From CAVRJC01 sp963721435 (GTDB taxonomy: Bacteria > Actinomycetota > Acidimicrobiia > IMCC26256 > DASPTH01), in the NCBI GenBank assembly GCA_963721435.1, contig CAVRJC010000007.1:1-64000 (forward strand): a stretch of 64,000 nucleotides of DNA, given 5' to 3'. The translations under genes and the position numbers were made by a program. A model generated the notes under the pieces. That model saw only the letters and a list, made by a program, of their open reading frames with translations. It made no database searches and had not been told where the DNA came from. The number at the start of each line of letters is the position of its first letter. Position 1 is the stretch's first letter. Positions 18,584-26,781 of the stretch are shown here, piece by piece.

Positions 18584-19381
18584 CTACGCGACGATGTCGA
18601 CGGGTGTGCCGAGCGGCAGCTGCTTCGAGAGCGTGGTGATGGCGTCGTTGTCCATGCGCACACAACCGTGGGTGACGTTGCTCCCGAGCACCGACGCGTC
18701 GTTGTTGCCGTGGATGCCGATCTCGGCGTCACCGCCGTTGAAGGTGGCGAGCGCCTCGGAGTGACTCGACAGCCCGTACGCGTACGGCCCGTACACCGTG
18801 TTGGGGTCGATCGCCTTGGCGAGGACACGGATGTAGTACTGCCCGGTCGGCGTGGGCGTCTCCGGTGCGCCGACCGCGACGGTGCCCGTGTACACGAGCT
18901 TGTCGAGCTGCGTCACGGTGATCCGGTGCGCGCCGAGCTCGACCTTCACGTGGAAGGGGTTGTCGAGGATGTTGACGTCGGTGGCGCGCACCCACCCGGT
19001 GGTGCCGTTCGGTCGGACCGGCAGCAACACCTGGACCCAGCCCTTGGTCTGTGCCTGCACGAGGAAGACCTGCGGCACCGTCTGGGTCGGGTAGTCGGGG
19101 TCGACGACCCACGGGTTGGGAAGTGTCATCGTGGGCGCGCTGGCGTTGGCCGACGCGTAGACCGCGAGTTGCGGGACCTTCGCGCTCGCGGTCTGCGAGT
19201 AGCCGGGCGGCGGCGCCTGTCCGGGCCCGGTGGTCGCGACCGTGGTGGTGGGAAGCGTCGTGGGGCCGATCTGCTTGCCCAGCGTGGCGTCGCCACTGCC
19301 CCCGCCGCACGCGGTGGCGACGAGCACCAGTGCGCACACGAGCGCTCCCCACGCCCACGCCCGGATCCGTTTCACCGACAC
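18584..19381 (-). CDS. L,D-transpeptidase lipoprotein (YkuD domain)
   Basis: A cell-wall enzyme forming 3-3 peptidoglycan cross-links outside the membrane. The N-terminus is a lipoprotein signal: KRIRAWAWGALVCALVLVA followed by TACGGG, with the lipobox Cys about 24 residues in. A Thr/Pro-rich linker precedes an SH3-like region (QVFLVQAQTKGWVQVLLP). The catalytic YkuD domain ends in HGNNDASVLGSNVTHGCVRM with the nucleophilic Cys. Length is 265 residues from GTG 19381, four bases after the MarR stop; an upstream ATG at 19432 would overlap marR by 47 bp. Linkage to a MarR regulator suggests coordinated expression. Confidence 0.9.
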   Translation of the reverse strand: MSVKRIRAWAWGALVCALVLVATACGGGSGDATLGKQIGPTTLPTTTVATTGPGQAPPPGYSQTASAKVPQLAVYASANASAPTMTLPNPWVVDPDYPTQTVPQVFLVQAQTKGWVQVLLPVRPNGTTGWVRATDVNILDNPFHVKVELGAHRITVTQLDKLVYTGTVAVGAPETPTPTGQYYIRVLAKAIDPNTVYGPYAYGLSSHSEALATFNGGDAEIGIHGNNDASVLGSNVTHGCVRMDNDAITTLSKQLPLGTPVDIVA

Positions 19382-19385
19382 GATC

Positions 19386-19967
19386 CTACTTTTCGGGTTC
19401 TGCTCCTCCGGCGTCACGAGCCACGTCGCCATAGGTGCCGAGCAGCGTGCGGAGGGAGTCGACGATGGTGCGCCGTTGGCCGGCGGAGACCGTCGTGAGC
19501 TGTTCCTCGAGCCCGCCGAGCAGCTCGGCGAGGAGCGCGCGACCGGTGCGCACCCCGGGCAGGGTCAGCCGCACGAGCACCCCCCGGCCGTCGGAGGGAT
19601 CCGCCCGGCGCTCGACCAGCGCGAGCGTCTCGAGGCGGCTCACGGCTTTGGTCATGCCCCCCGAGGTCAGGACGACGATTGCGTTCAGCTGGGTGGGGGA
19701 GAGCTCGTAGGGCGGGCCGTCGAGGAGCAGCGTGCCGAGGACGCGGAACTCCGACGGCACGAGGCCGTAGCGTCGCACGAGGGCGTCGAGGCGCACCTCG
19801 AAGAGCCGTCCCAGCCGGTTCAGCCAGAGCCCGACCAGCAGCACGGACGGGTCGGTGGCCGTCGGCACCTCGGCGCGCCAGGCGGCGGGGATGCCGCCCT
19901 CCGCCCAGGCGGCGTCGACGAGCCCTGCGTCGACCGGTGCGTCGACCGGCGTCGGAACTGTGTCCAT
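19386..19967 (-). CDS. MarR-family transcriptional regulator
   Basis: A 193-residue winged-helix regulator. The N-terminal extension (about 45 residues) is unusual for MarR. The DNA-binding core is YGLVPSEFRVLGTLLLDGPP, SPTQLNAIVVLTSGGMTKAVSRLE (recognition helix) and the wing VERRADPSDGRGVLVRLT. Start ATG 19967 has gggtgg upstream. It is divergent from the dioxygenase gene at 20026, and the 58 bp between the starts contain a perfect 18-bp palindrome. Autorepression and control of the dioxygenase are therefore likely. The downstream L,D-transpeptidase and GNAT genes appear cotranscribed with it. Confidence 0.9.
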   Translation of the reverse strand: MDTVPTPVDAPVDAGLVDAAWAEGGIPAAWRAEVPTATDPSVLLVGLWLNRLGRLFEVRLDALVRRYGLVPSEFRVLGTLLLDGPPYELSPTQLNAIVVLTSGGMTKAVSRLETLALVERRADPSDGRGVLVRLTLPGVRTGRALLAELLGGLEEQLTTVSAGQRRTIVDSLRTLLGTYGDVARDAGGAEPEK

Positions 19968-19989
19968 TGCGATGCGCCACCCTCCGTGA

Positions 19990-20007
19990 TACCTTCCTAG
20001 GAAGGTA
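19990..20007. promoter_or_regulatory. Perfect 18-bp palindrome, likely MarR operator
   Basis: TACCTTCCTAGGAAGGTA is exactly self-complementary. It lies midway between the divergent starts of marR (19967) and the TauD-type dioxygenase gene (20026). Its length and position are those of a dimeric MarR operator that could block both promoters. The assignment to this MarR is inference from position. Confidence 0.75.
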
Positions 20008-20025
20008 CTACGAACGGAGCGGCGA

Positions 20026-20886
20026 ATGCAGACAGATCTCAAGATCTCGGGCACCCTCACGATCGAGCGGGTCAACGCCGCCCTCGGTGCTGTGGTGTCG
20101 GGCGTCGACCTGCGCGAGCCGCTCACCGACGACGACTTCGCAACCATCCACGACGCGCTGGTCGAGCATCAGGTGTTGTTCTTCCGCGACCAGGATCTCG
20201 ACGACGACCAACAACGCGCGTTCGCGTCGCGCTTCGGCGCGCTCGGTGTGTTCCCCGTCGCGCGGATGATGGGCTCCGACCGCGACATGAGCTACATCGA
20301 GGACACCGCCGACAGCCCGCCCGACGCCGACGGGTGGCACACCGACATCAGCTGGGTCGTCGAGCCGCCCAAGATCGCGGTGCTCAACGCGCGGATCATC
20401 CCCGAGTACGGCGGCGACACGATGTGGGCCAGCCTCTTCGGCGCCTACGACGCGCTCTCGCCGTCGATGCAGGCGATCTGCAACGAGTTGACGGTGCTCC
20501 ATCACGCCGGTCCGGCGTTCCTCGAGGCGATCGGTCGGTCCACCGGCCCCGAGGTCGCGGCGCGCGTCGAGCGTGAGTTCCCGCCGGCCGAGCATCCGCT
20601 CGTGCGCACGCACCCGGTCAGTGGCCGACGCGCGCTTTACCTGTCCGGGTTCATGGACTGCATCGTCGGCATGCATCGCGACGAGAGTGACGCGCTCCTC
20701 GGCTACCTCGACTCGCTGATCGAGAACCCGAACATCCAGGTGCGCTGGCACTGGCGGGCGTTCGATCTCGCGGTGTGGGACGAAGCGAGCACCAACCACC
20801 GCGCGCTCTCCGACCACTTTCCCCAGCACCGGATGATGCGACGCTGCACGATCGACGGCGACCGCCCGTTCTTCCGCGCGACCTGA
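20026..20886 (+). CDS. TauD/TfdA-family Fe(II)/2-oxoglutarate dioxygenase
   Basis: A 286-residue cytosolic non-haem iron oxygenase that hydroxylates a substrate while decarboxylating 2-oxoglutarate. The metal triad is visible as WHTDISW (His105, Asp107) and the distal His near 258 in TNHRALSDHFP. Arg in HRMMRR about 11-15 residues later is the 2-oxoglutarate contact. The N-terminal GAVVSGVDLREPL and HQVLFFRDQDL are typical of TauD/TfdA. Substrates in this family include taurine, alkyl sulphates and aryloxyacetates, and cannot be chosen here. The start follows acggagcggcga. It is likely controlled by the adjacent MarR. Confidence 0.9.
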   Translation: MQTDLKISGTLTIERVNAALGAVVSGVDLREPLTDDDFATIHDALVEHQVLFFRDQDLDDDQQRAFASRFGALGVFPVARMMGSDRDMSYIEDTADSPPDADGWHTDISWVVEPPKIAVLNARIIPEYGGDTMWASLFGAYDALSPSMQAICNELTVLHHAGPAFLEAIGRSTGPEVAARVEREFPPAEHPLVRTHPVSGRRALYLSGFMDCIVGMHRDESDALLGYLDSLIENPNIQVRWHWRAFDLAVWDEASTNHRALSDHFPQHRMMRRCTIDGDRPFFRAT

Positions 20887-20908
20887 CGTCGGCCGCTACG
20901 TTGCTCCG

Positions 20909-21535
20909 ATGCCACGTCGGGCGTTGGTCGAAGCAAGCGAAGCGCTCGCGAGTCGTGACCCGCAGCTGGCCTCGGTCATCGCGACCGTCGGGCCCTGCGA
21001 CATCAGATCGAGTCGCCCGAAGCGCACCCACTTCGCGGAGCTCGTGCGCGCGATCTGCTACCAACAGCTCGCGGGCGCGGCCGCGAGCACGATCCACGGT
21101 CGCGTCGAAGCGCTGTTCGACGCGCCGCCCACGCCGGAGGCGATGCTCGCGCTGCCCGTCGAGTCGCTGCGCGGTGCCGGGCTCTCCGGCAACAAGACCG
21201 CGTCCGTGCGTGACCTCGCCGAGCGGGTGCTCGCCGGTGACGTCGAGCTCGACCGTGTGAGCCGGCTCCCCGACGACGAGGTCGTGCGTGAGCTCACGCT
21301 CGTCCGTGGTATCGGCCGCTGGACCGCCGAGATGTTCCTCATCTTTCAACTCGGTCGCCTCGACGTGTGGCCGGTCGACGACTTCGGCGTGCGCAAGGGC
21401 TACGGCCGCATCTACGCGCTGCCCGAAGCACCGAAGCCACGCGCGCTCGAGGAGCTCGGTGAGCCGTTCCGGCCCCTGCGATCGGTCGTGGCCTGGTACT
21501 GCTGGCGCGCCGCGGAGCTGCCCGAGCTCGGGTGA
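20909..21535 (+). CDS. DNA-3-methyladenine glycosylase II (AlkA/HhH-GPD)
   Basis: A base-excision enzyme removing alkylated purines. The 208 residues contain the helix-hairpin-helix LVRGIGRWTAEMFLIF (about residues 131-146) followed by the catalytic Asp in DVWPVDDFGVRKG (about 152-164), the HhH-GPD signature. The N-terminal RAICYQQLAGAAASTIHGR is the conserved interface helix. It lacks the extra N-terminal domain of E. coli AlkA, as in many bacterial short forms. It lies 22 bp after the dioxygenase gene in the same direction. Confidence 0.9.
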   Translation: MPRRALVEASEALASRDPQLASVIATVGPCDIRSSRPKRTHFAELVRAICYQQLAGAAASTIHGRVEALFDAPPTPEAMLALPVESLRGAGLSGNKTASVRDLAERVLAGDVELDRVSRLPDDEVVRELTLVRGIGRWTAEMFLIFQLGRLDVWPVDDFGVRKGYGRIYALPEAPKPRALEELGEPFRPLRSVVAWYCWRAAELPELG

Positions 21536-21537
21536 GC

Positions 21538-22074
21538 TCAGCGGTCCGGCGCGGGCGACGAGCGTTGCCGCCAGCGTTCGTGCATCGCCGCGGCATGCTC
21601 GGCGAACGGCGGGAGCCCGACCTTGCGCCGCCGTTCCTCGACCGCCCCGAGGTCGTCGATCGGCCAGGGCTCGAGGTCGCCGCTGCGCCCGACCACGAAC
21701 TGCGACCCGTAGAGCTGCGGGAGACCGTCGGCCATGCGGACGCGATCGAGCAGGAGCGCGTAGTGCTGCGGATCGGCGTCGCCGGAGTCGACGGCCACCT
21801 CGAGCAGCTCGAGGCAGCGGTGCTGCAGACCCGGGTCTTCGATGGCCTCCTGCACGATGATCCACGCCGCCCGGGCGCCGTCGTCGCCCACCAGCCGGCG
21901 ACCGGGCCACACCTCGTAGTCGTCGAGCACGGTCCAGATGCGGTCGGCGTGGCGACGGTCGACGACCCGTCGCGCGTCGAGGAGCGCGGGGTCGTCGTGG
22001 GCGAGCGCCGCGGCTTCGCGATGTTCCGCGAGCATCGCCACGAGCTCGGCGCGCAATGCACCGTCGACCGGCAT
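21538..22074 (-). CDS. DUF6624-like protein
   Basis: A 178-residue cytosolic protein of unknown function. Conserved blocks typical of DUF6624 are visible: WPGRRLVGDDGARAAWIIVQ, a pattern of helices with ALLLDRVRMADGLPQLYGSQ, and a C-terminal PIDDLGAVEERRRKVGLPPF. The family is mostly annotated from sequence similarity only. Start ATG 22074 is chosen over 22137 because upstream residues are unconserved. It is convergent with alkA (the stops lie 2 bp apart). Confidence 0.75.
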   Translation of the reverse strand: MPVDGALRAELVAMLAEHREAAALAHDDPALLDARRVVDRRHADRIWTVLDDYEVWPGRRLVGDDGARAAWIIVQEAIEDPGLQHRCLELLEVAVDSGDADPQHYALLLDRVRMADGLPQLYGSQFVVGRSGDLEPWPIDDLGAVEERRRKVGLPPFAEHAAAMHERWRQRSSPAPDR

Positions 22075-22152
22075 CGGGCTCAGGGTACGCTCGCACTCGT
22101 GTAGCACGCCGGTCCCCGCTCCGACCCTCCTCATCACGCTCCGGGATCGCTC

Positions 22153-23808
22153 ATGCCTGCTGACACCAGCTCTTCGTTTTCGCTCGTCGGTCGTGACCTC
22201 GCGCGCGAGTACGGCACGTTCACCGTGCTCGACGGCGTCGACGTGACGGTCGGCCCCCGCACGCGGCTCGGGGTCATCGGCCCGAACGGCATCGGGAAGA
22301 CGACGCTGCTACGGATCCTGGCGGGCGTCGAGCGCGCCGATCGGGGTGCGGTCACGTGCACACCGCCGACCCTGCGGGTCGGCTACCTCCCGCAGGAGCC
22401 GGACCGGAGTGACGAGGAAACGCTTGCGGAGTTCCTCGCTCGCCGTGCGGGGGTCGCAGGTGCCGAGCAGGAGCTCGAGCGCACCGCGGCGGCGCTCGCG
22501 GCCGGTGAGGCGGGTGCGGACGACGCGTACACCGCGGCGCTCGAGGGGTATCTCGCCGCAGGCGGCCCCGACTTCGACGCCCGCATGCGCGCGGTGTGCG
22601 ACGACCTCGGGCTCCCGCAATCGCGGCTCGACCTGCCGACCCGGGCGCTGTCCGGTGGCCAGGCTGCGCGTGCGTCACTCGCGGCGATCCTGCTCGCGCG
22701 CTTCGACGTGTTCCTGCTCGACGAGCCCACCAACGACCTCGACTTCGCGGGCCTTGCGCGTCTCGAGCAGTTCCTTGCCGAGCTCCCCGGTGGTGTGGTG
22801 CTGGTGAGTCACGACCGTGCCTTCCTCGACCACACCGTCACGCGTGTGCTCGAGCTCGACGAGCACACGCGACGAGGGACGGAGTACGGCGGCGGCTGGC
22901 AGGGCTATCTCGACGCGCGCGCGACCGCGCGTCGTCATGCCGAAGAGCAGTACGAGGGATATCAGTCGGAGCGGGCGCGCCTCGAGGCTCGCGCGCGTAC
23001 GCAACGCGAGTGGGCGGTTCAAGGCGCACGGGCCGAGAAGCGCAACCCACGCGACAACGACAAGGCGCAACGCGACTTCCGCGTCAACCGCACCGAGAAG
23101 CAGGCGGGGAAGGCGAAGGCAACCGAGCGCGCGATCGCGCGGCTCGACGTGGTGGAGAAGCCGTGGGAAGGGTGGGACCTGCGGTTCCAGCTCGCGGACG
23201 CCGCCCGCAGCGGTGACGTCGTGCTGCGCCTGGAGCAGGCGGTGATCGAACGCGGCACGTTCCGGCTCGGGCCCGTCGATCTCGAGATCGGCTGGGGCGA
23301 GCGCGTCGCCATCGTCGGCCCCAATGGCTCGGGCAAGACGACGTTGCTCCTCGCGCTCCTCGGCCGCCTCCCGCTCGCCGCCGGCCACCGGTACATCGGG
23401 CCGGGCGTCATCGTGGGCGAGATGGACCAGGCGCGCGTGGCCTTCGACGTCGACGCGACGCTGCTCGACGCGTTTCTCGCCGCGACCCGGCTTCCGATCT
23501 CCGAGGCCCGATCGCAGCTGGCCAAGTTCGGGTTGAGCGCCGAGCACGTGCTCCGGCCCGCGGCCACGTTGTCGCCCGGCGAGCGCACGCGCGCCGTCCT
23601 CGCCCGCTTCGCCGCCCAGGGCGTGAACTGCCTCGTGCTCGACGAGCCCACGAATCACCTCGATCTCCCGGCGATCGAGCAGCTCGAGGCCGCCCTCGAT
23701 GGGTTCGAGGGCACGCTGCTCCTCGTGAGCCACGACCGCCGTCTGCTCGAGGTGGTGCGCACGACCCGGGCGCTCACGCCCGAGGGGGCGATCGTCGCGG
23801 CGCAGTAG
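22153..23808 (+). CDS. ABC-F family ATPase
   Basis: A soluble protein with two fused nucleotide-binding domains and no membrane segment, 551 residues. Domain 1 has GPNGIGKTT (about residues 37-45), ALSGGQAARASLA and FLLDEPTNDLDF. Domain 2 has GPNGSGKTT (about 392-400), LSPGERTRAVLA and LVLDEPTNHLDL. Between them is the charged, helical P-site linker (RRHAEEQYEGYQSERARLEAR, then KRNPRDNDKAQRDF). ABC-F proteins act on the ribosome in translation control or antibiotic protection; whether this is a housekeeping or a resistance member cannot be told from sequence. Confidence 0.9.
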   Translation: MPADTSSSFSLVGRDLAREYGTFTVLDGVDVTVGPRTRLGVIGPNGIGKTTLLRILAGVERADRGAVTCTPPTLRVGYLPQEPDRSDEETLAEFLARRAGVAGAEQELERTAAALAAGEAGADDAYTAALEGYLAAGGPDFDARMRAVCDDLGLPQSRLDLPTRALSGGQAARASLAAILLARFDVFLLDEPTNDLDFAGLARLEQFLAELPGGVVLVSHDRAFLDHTVTRVLELDEHTRRGTEYGGGWQGYLDARATARRHAEEQYEGYQSERARLEARARTQREWAVQGARAEKRNPRDNDKAQRDFRVNRTEKQAGKAKATERAIARLDVVEKPWEGWDLRFQLADAARSGDVVLRLEQAVIERGTFRLGPVDLEIGWGERVAIVGPNGSGKTTLLLALLGRLPLAAGHRYIGPGVIVGEMDQARVAFDVDATLLDAFLAATRLPISEARSQLAKFGLSAEHVLRPAATLSPGERTRAVLARFAAQGVNCLVLDEPTNHLDLPAIEQLEAALDGFEGTLLLVSHDRRLLEVVRTTRALTPEGAIVAAQ

Positions 23809-23818
23809 GTTGCCGCTC

Positions 23819-24694
23819 GTGGACACGTTCAGCGGCAAGAACGTCCTGATCACGGGGTCGAGCTACGGGATCGGCGCCGCCACCGCCGAGCGCCTCGTCG
23901 CGAGCGGCGCCAACGTCGTGATCTCGGGACGCACGATGACGCCCGACCAGCGGTCGCAGTACCAGCCGATCAGCCTGGAAGAGACGACGGCGCGACTCCG
24001 CGAATACGGCACGACCGTGGTGCCGATCCGCGCCGACATGGCCGACGAGGAGTCGCGGTTGGCGCTGGTCCCGGCCGCCGTCGACGCGCTCGGTGGCCCA
24101 CTCGACATCCTGATCAACAACGCGGCCGCGGGCATCTACAAGCCGAATCTCGGCTACACGCTCAAGCACCGTCGACTCATGATGGACGTCAACTTCGACG
24201 CGCCTGTCGACCTCACGCAACAGGTCGTACCGGGAATGATCGAGCGGGGTGAGGGATGGATCGTGAACGTGTCGTCAGGAGTCGCGCGCTATCGCTACGG
24301 GCCGCCCGACCTCAGCGCGCAACGCGCGCAATCGCGCGGTCCCTTCGGTGCGAACCAGGGCGTGTACGGCGCGAGCAAGGCGGCACTCAACCGCATCACC
24401 GTCGCGTTCGCGGCCGAGCTCGCAGGCAGCGGTGTGCGCGTGAACACGATCGAGCCGACGGGCGCGGTGATGAGTGACGGCGCGGTCGCTCGCGGCATGG
24501 ACGGCATCCCCGAGTCTGCGGTGCAGTCGATGGAGGCGATGGTCGAGTCGATCGTCTACCTGTGTGCGTGCCCGGAGGAGCGAACCGGAGGTGTGCACAC
24601 CAGCCTCGACCTGCTCGACGAGGTCGGGCTCACGGTGATGACCATCGATGGCTCCGAGCCCTTCGCCGGCGGCTACCGCCGAGTGCTCGACTGA
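23819..24694 (+). CDS. Short-chain dehydrogenase/reductase
   Basis: A 291-residue NAD(P)-dependent oxidoreductase: cofactor loop TGSSYGIGAAT (about residues 13-23), NNAA motif in LDILINNAAAG, catalytic Ser in VNVSSGVARY and YGASKAALNR with Tyr and Lys. The segment between Ser and Tyr (about 25 residues, PPDLSAQRAQSRGPFGANQG) is longer than usual. The substrate is unknown; the architecture is seen in lipid and steroid metabolism SDRs. GTG 23819 is preferred; TTG 23810 is possible. It follows the ABC-F gene by 10 bp. Confidence 0.85.
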   Translation: MDTFSGKNVLITGSSYGIGAATAERLVASGANVVISGRTMTPDQRSQYQPISLEETTARLREYGTTVVPIRADMADEESRLALVPAAVDALGGPLDILINNAAAGIYKPNLGYTLKHRRLMMDVNFDAPVDLTQQVVPGMIERGEGWIVNVSSGVARYRYGPPDLSAQRAQSRGPFGANQGVYGASKAALNRITVAFAAELAGSGVRVNTIEPTGAVMSDGAVARGMDGIPESAVQSMEAMVESIVYLCACPEERTGGVHTSLDLLDEVGLTVMTIDGSEPFAGGYRRVLD

Positions 24695-24698
24695 GCTG

Positions 24699-25694
24699 CT
24701 AGCCGCAGCTGCCGCCCCACGGGCCGGCGCCCTGCCACTGGTAGAGCGACCACGCGACGTCGTCCTGGTCGTAGGGCGACGCGAGGTTCGCGGGCACTCC
24801 GATCAGATCCGTCCGTCCCGCGTGGTTGGCGGCGCCGTTCCAGGTCGATTGGTAGAACTGGTAGGCGCCGAGATACGGGCCCGCGGGGTTGACCGCGCCG
24901 TAGTTTCCACCCGATTCCCGGGCCCGTACGCAGTTGAGGAACGGATCGTCGTGATGCGGGTGCGTGCCCGGCGTGCCGACGTAGTTCGGGGGCACGCTCG
25001 GGGTCGTCGGCTTCGACGGCGTCGTCGTGGTGGTCGGCTTGACCGTCGTGGTCGTGGCGGTGACCGCCACGGCCGCTCGCGCGGCCTGGTCGGCGGCCGC
25101 CTGCGCGGCGGCGTCGGCCTGCTGGCGCTGCTCGGCCTCCGCGAGCTTGGCGTCCATCGCGCGTGCCTGATCCTGGAGCTGTGCGAGCACCGTTGCCTGC
25201 TCGGCTCGGGAAGCCTCGAGATCCTTGCGCTTGGCGCGCAGCTCTTCCGTTGTCGCGCGCAGCTTCGTGTAGACCGCGTTGTCGCGCGCGTTCACGTTGT
25301 CGATCAGCTGTGCGCGTCGCGCGGTGGCAAGCACACTGCGACCTGCGATCAGGGTGGCGAGGTGATCACCCGACGTCGTGTAGGCGAGCAACGCACGCGC
25401 CTTCGCGTCGTCCTTCGCGCGCTTCGCCTTCGTCGAGAGGTCGTCGACGAGTTGCGCGTTGCGCGTGATCTCGGCTTCGAGATCGTTGGAGCGAGCGAGC
25501 GCGCGAAAGTACTGGTTCGCGATGTCGTCGGCCTGGGCGCGCAATGTGGCGACGTCCGCGCTCGTGCTGGAGCTCGATTGCGCAGCTGCCGGTGCCGTGA
25601 GCAGCGCGGGCAGGGCGACGGCCGCGAGCAGCATGACGGTGAGAGTGGCCCCAGCCGAACGCCGCGCGCGAGCCGTCCGTACGGGCGTGCGCAT
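24699..25694 (-). CDS. Secreted coiled-coil protein with Rpf/lysozyme-like domain
   Basis: A 331-residue exported wall hydrolase. A signal peptide (AGATLTVMLLAAVALPALLTA, then PAAAQ) is followed by an Ala/Gln-rich coiled coil (about 45-205), a Thr/Pro linker, and a C-terminal transglycosylase-like domain (about 250-331). That domain has the catalytic Glu in CVRARESGGNYGAVNP, plus GAYQFYQSTWNGAA and DQDDVAWSLYQWQGAGPWG. The coiled coil plus lysozyme-like layout resembles actinobacterial resuscitation/RipA-partner proteins that remodel septal peptidoglycan. It is convergent with the SDR gene (the stops nearly touch). Confidence 0.86.
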   Translation of the reverse strand: MRTPVRTARARRSAGATLTVMLLAAVALPALLTAPAAAQSSSSTSADVATLRAQADDIANQYFRALARSNDLEAEITRNAQLVDDLSTKAKRAKDDAKARALLAYTTSGDHLATLIAGRSVLATARRAQLIDNVNARDNAVYTKLRATTEELRAKRKDLEASRAEQATVLAQLQDQARAMDAKLAEAEQRQQADAAAQAAADQAARAAVAVTATTTTVKPTTTTTPSKPTTPSVPPNYVGTPGTHPHHDDPFLNCVRARESGGNYGAVNPAGPYLGAYQFYQSTWNGAANHAGRTDLIGVPANLASPYDQDDVAWSLYQWQGAGPWGGSCG

Positions 25695-25728
25695 GGCCTC
25701 AAGCTAGCGAAGAGCCCCATTCGCGTGC

Positions 25729-26412
25729 ATGATCGGCCCGATGCCGGTCGAGCCGCCTCCGTGTCGCTGGGCGCTGCCCGTTGCGGCAGATGCGGTGTCG
25801 GAGGTCGCGGGGATCGGGGCCGACCTCGAGCCCGGGACGCTGCTGGCCGCGTATCGGGCCGGGCTGTTCCCGATGCGCCTCCATGCGGGTGGTCCGATCG
25901 CGTGGTGGTCGCCCGACCCACGCGGCATCATCCCGCTGGACGCGCTGCACGTTGGTCGGTCGCTCCGCCGCGCGCAACGGACGTTCGAAGTGCGGATCGA
26001 CACCGCGTTCGAAGCGGTCGTGCGCGGCTGTGCCGATCCCCGACGCCCGCACGGATGGATCGACGACGAGTTCGTCGCGGCGTACACCGAGTTGCACCGT
26101 CTCGGTTGGGTGCACAGCGTCGAGACGTGGCGCGACGACGAGCTTGCCGGCGGCCTGTACGGCATCGCGATCGGTGGGCTGTTCGCGGCGGAGTCGAAGT
26201 TCCACCGGGAACGGGACGCGTCCAAGGTCGCCGTCGTCGCGCTCGTCGAGGTGCTGCGCGCCGGCGGCGCCGCGTTGCTCGACGTGCAGTGGAACACGCC
26301 GCACCTGTCGTCACTGGGCGCGATCGACGTGCCGCGCGCCGAGTACCAGCGATTGCTGGCCGCGGCCTTGGCGCGTCCGCTGCCTGCGCTCTTCGCGTCC
26401 GTCCCGGAGTAG
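25729..26412 (+). CDS. aat: Leucyl/phenylalanyl-tRNA-protein transferase
   Basis: Aat adds Leu or Phe from aminoacyl-tRNA to N-terminal Arg/Lys of proteins, creating an N-degron for ClpSAP. The 227 residues carry the family landmarks YRAGLFPM, WWSPDPRGIIPLD, the central GGLYGIAIGGLFAAESKFH and the C-terminal LLDVQWNTPHLSSLGAIDVPR. ESKF replaces the commoner ESMF, with RDASKVAVVAL following as usual. The start is ATG 25729; ATG 25741, four codons in, is equally possible. The short upstream gap to the wall-hydrolase gene holds divergent promoters. Confidence 0.93.
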   Translation: MIGPMPVEPPPCRWALPVAADAVSEVAGIGADLEPGTLLAAYRAGLFPMRLHAGGPIAWWSPDPRGIIPLDALHVGRSLRRAQRTFEVRIDTAFEAVVRGCADPRRPHGWIDDEFVAAYTELHRLGWVHSVETWRDDELAGGLYGIAIGGLFAAESKFHRERDASKVAVVALVEVLRAGGAALLDVQWNTPHLSSLGAIDVPRAEYQRLLAAALARPLPALFASVPE

Positions 26413-26422
26413 CGTCGCCGGC

Positions 26423-26776
26423 ATGGATGCAATGGTCGTGTACCACAACCCCGTCTGCAGCAAGTCCCGCGGTGCGCTCGAGATCCTCGGCGACAAGGAC
26501 GTCGACGTCGAGGTCATCGAGTACCTCGTGGTGAAGCCTTCACGCGCTGATCTCGAGCGGATCGTCGACGCGATCCCCGACCCGCCGTCGGCGCTGGTGC
26601 GCAAGGACAAGCGGTTCGCCGAGCTCGGCCTCGACGCCGCGGCCTACGAGACCAAGGAGCAGGTTGTCGACCTGCTGCTCGAGCACCCGGAGCTCATGGA
26701 GCGCCCGGTCGTGTTCAAGGGTGACCGTGCGCTGATCTGCCGTCCGAGCGAGAAGGTGCTCGAGCTCCTCGACTGA
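26423..26776 (+). CDS. ArsC/Spx-family thioredoxin-fold reductase
   Basis: A 117-residue ArsC-type protein. The active-site loop YHNPVCSKSRG (Cys12) matches the arsenate reductase (glutaredoxin) pattern HNPxCSxSR. Later blocks include ALVRKDKRFAELGLD and the conserved ERPVVFKGDRALICRP that ends in the substrate-binding Arg/Pro loop. It may reduce arsenate; many family members are YfgD-like with unclear substrate. It is 10 bp downstream of aat and cotranscribed with it. No ars regulator or efflux pump is nearby. Confidence 0.85.
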   Translation: MDAMVVYHNPVCSKSRGALEILGDKDVDVEVIEYLVVKPSRADLERIVDAIPDPPSALVRKDKRFAELGLDAAAYETKEQVVDLLLEHPELMERPVVFKGDRALICRPSEKVLELLD

Positions 26777-26781
26777 GGGAG

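Noticed and set aside
26423..26776. Arsenic resistance operon
   Set aside because: Only a single ArsC-like gene next to aat; no ArsR, efflux pump or methylase is present.
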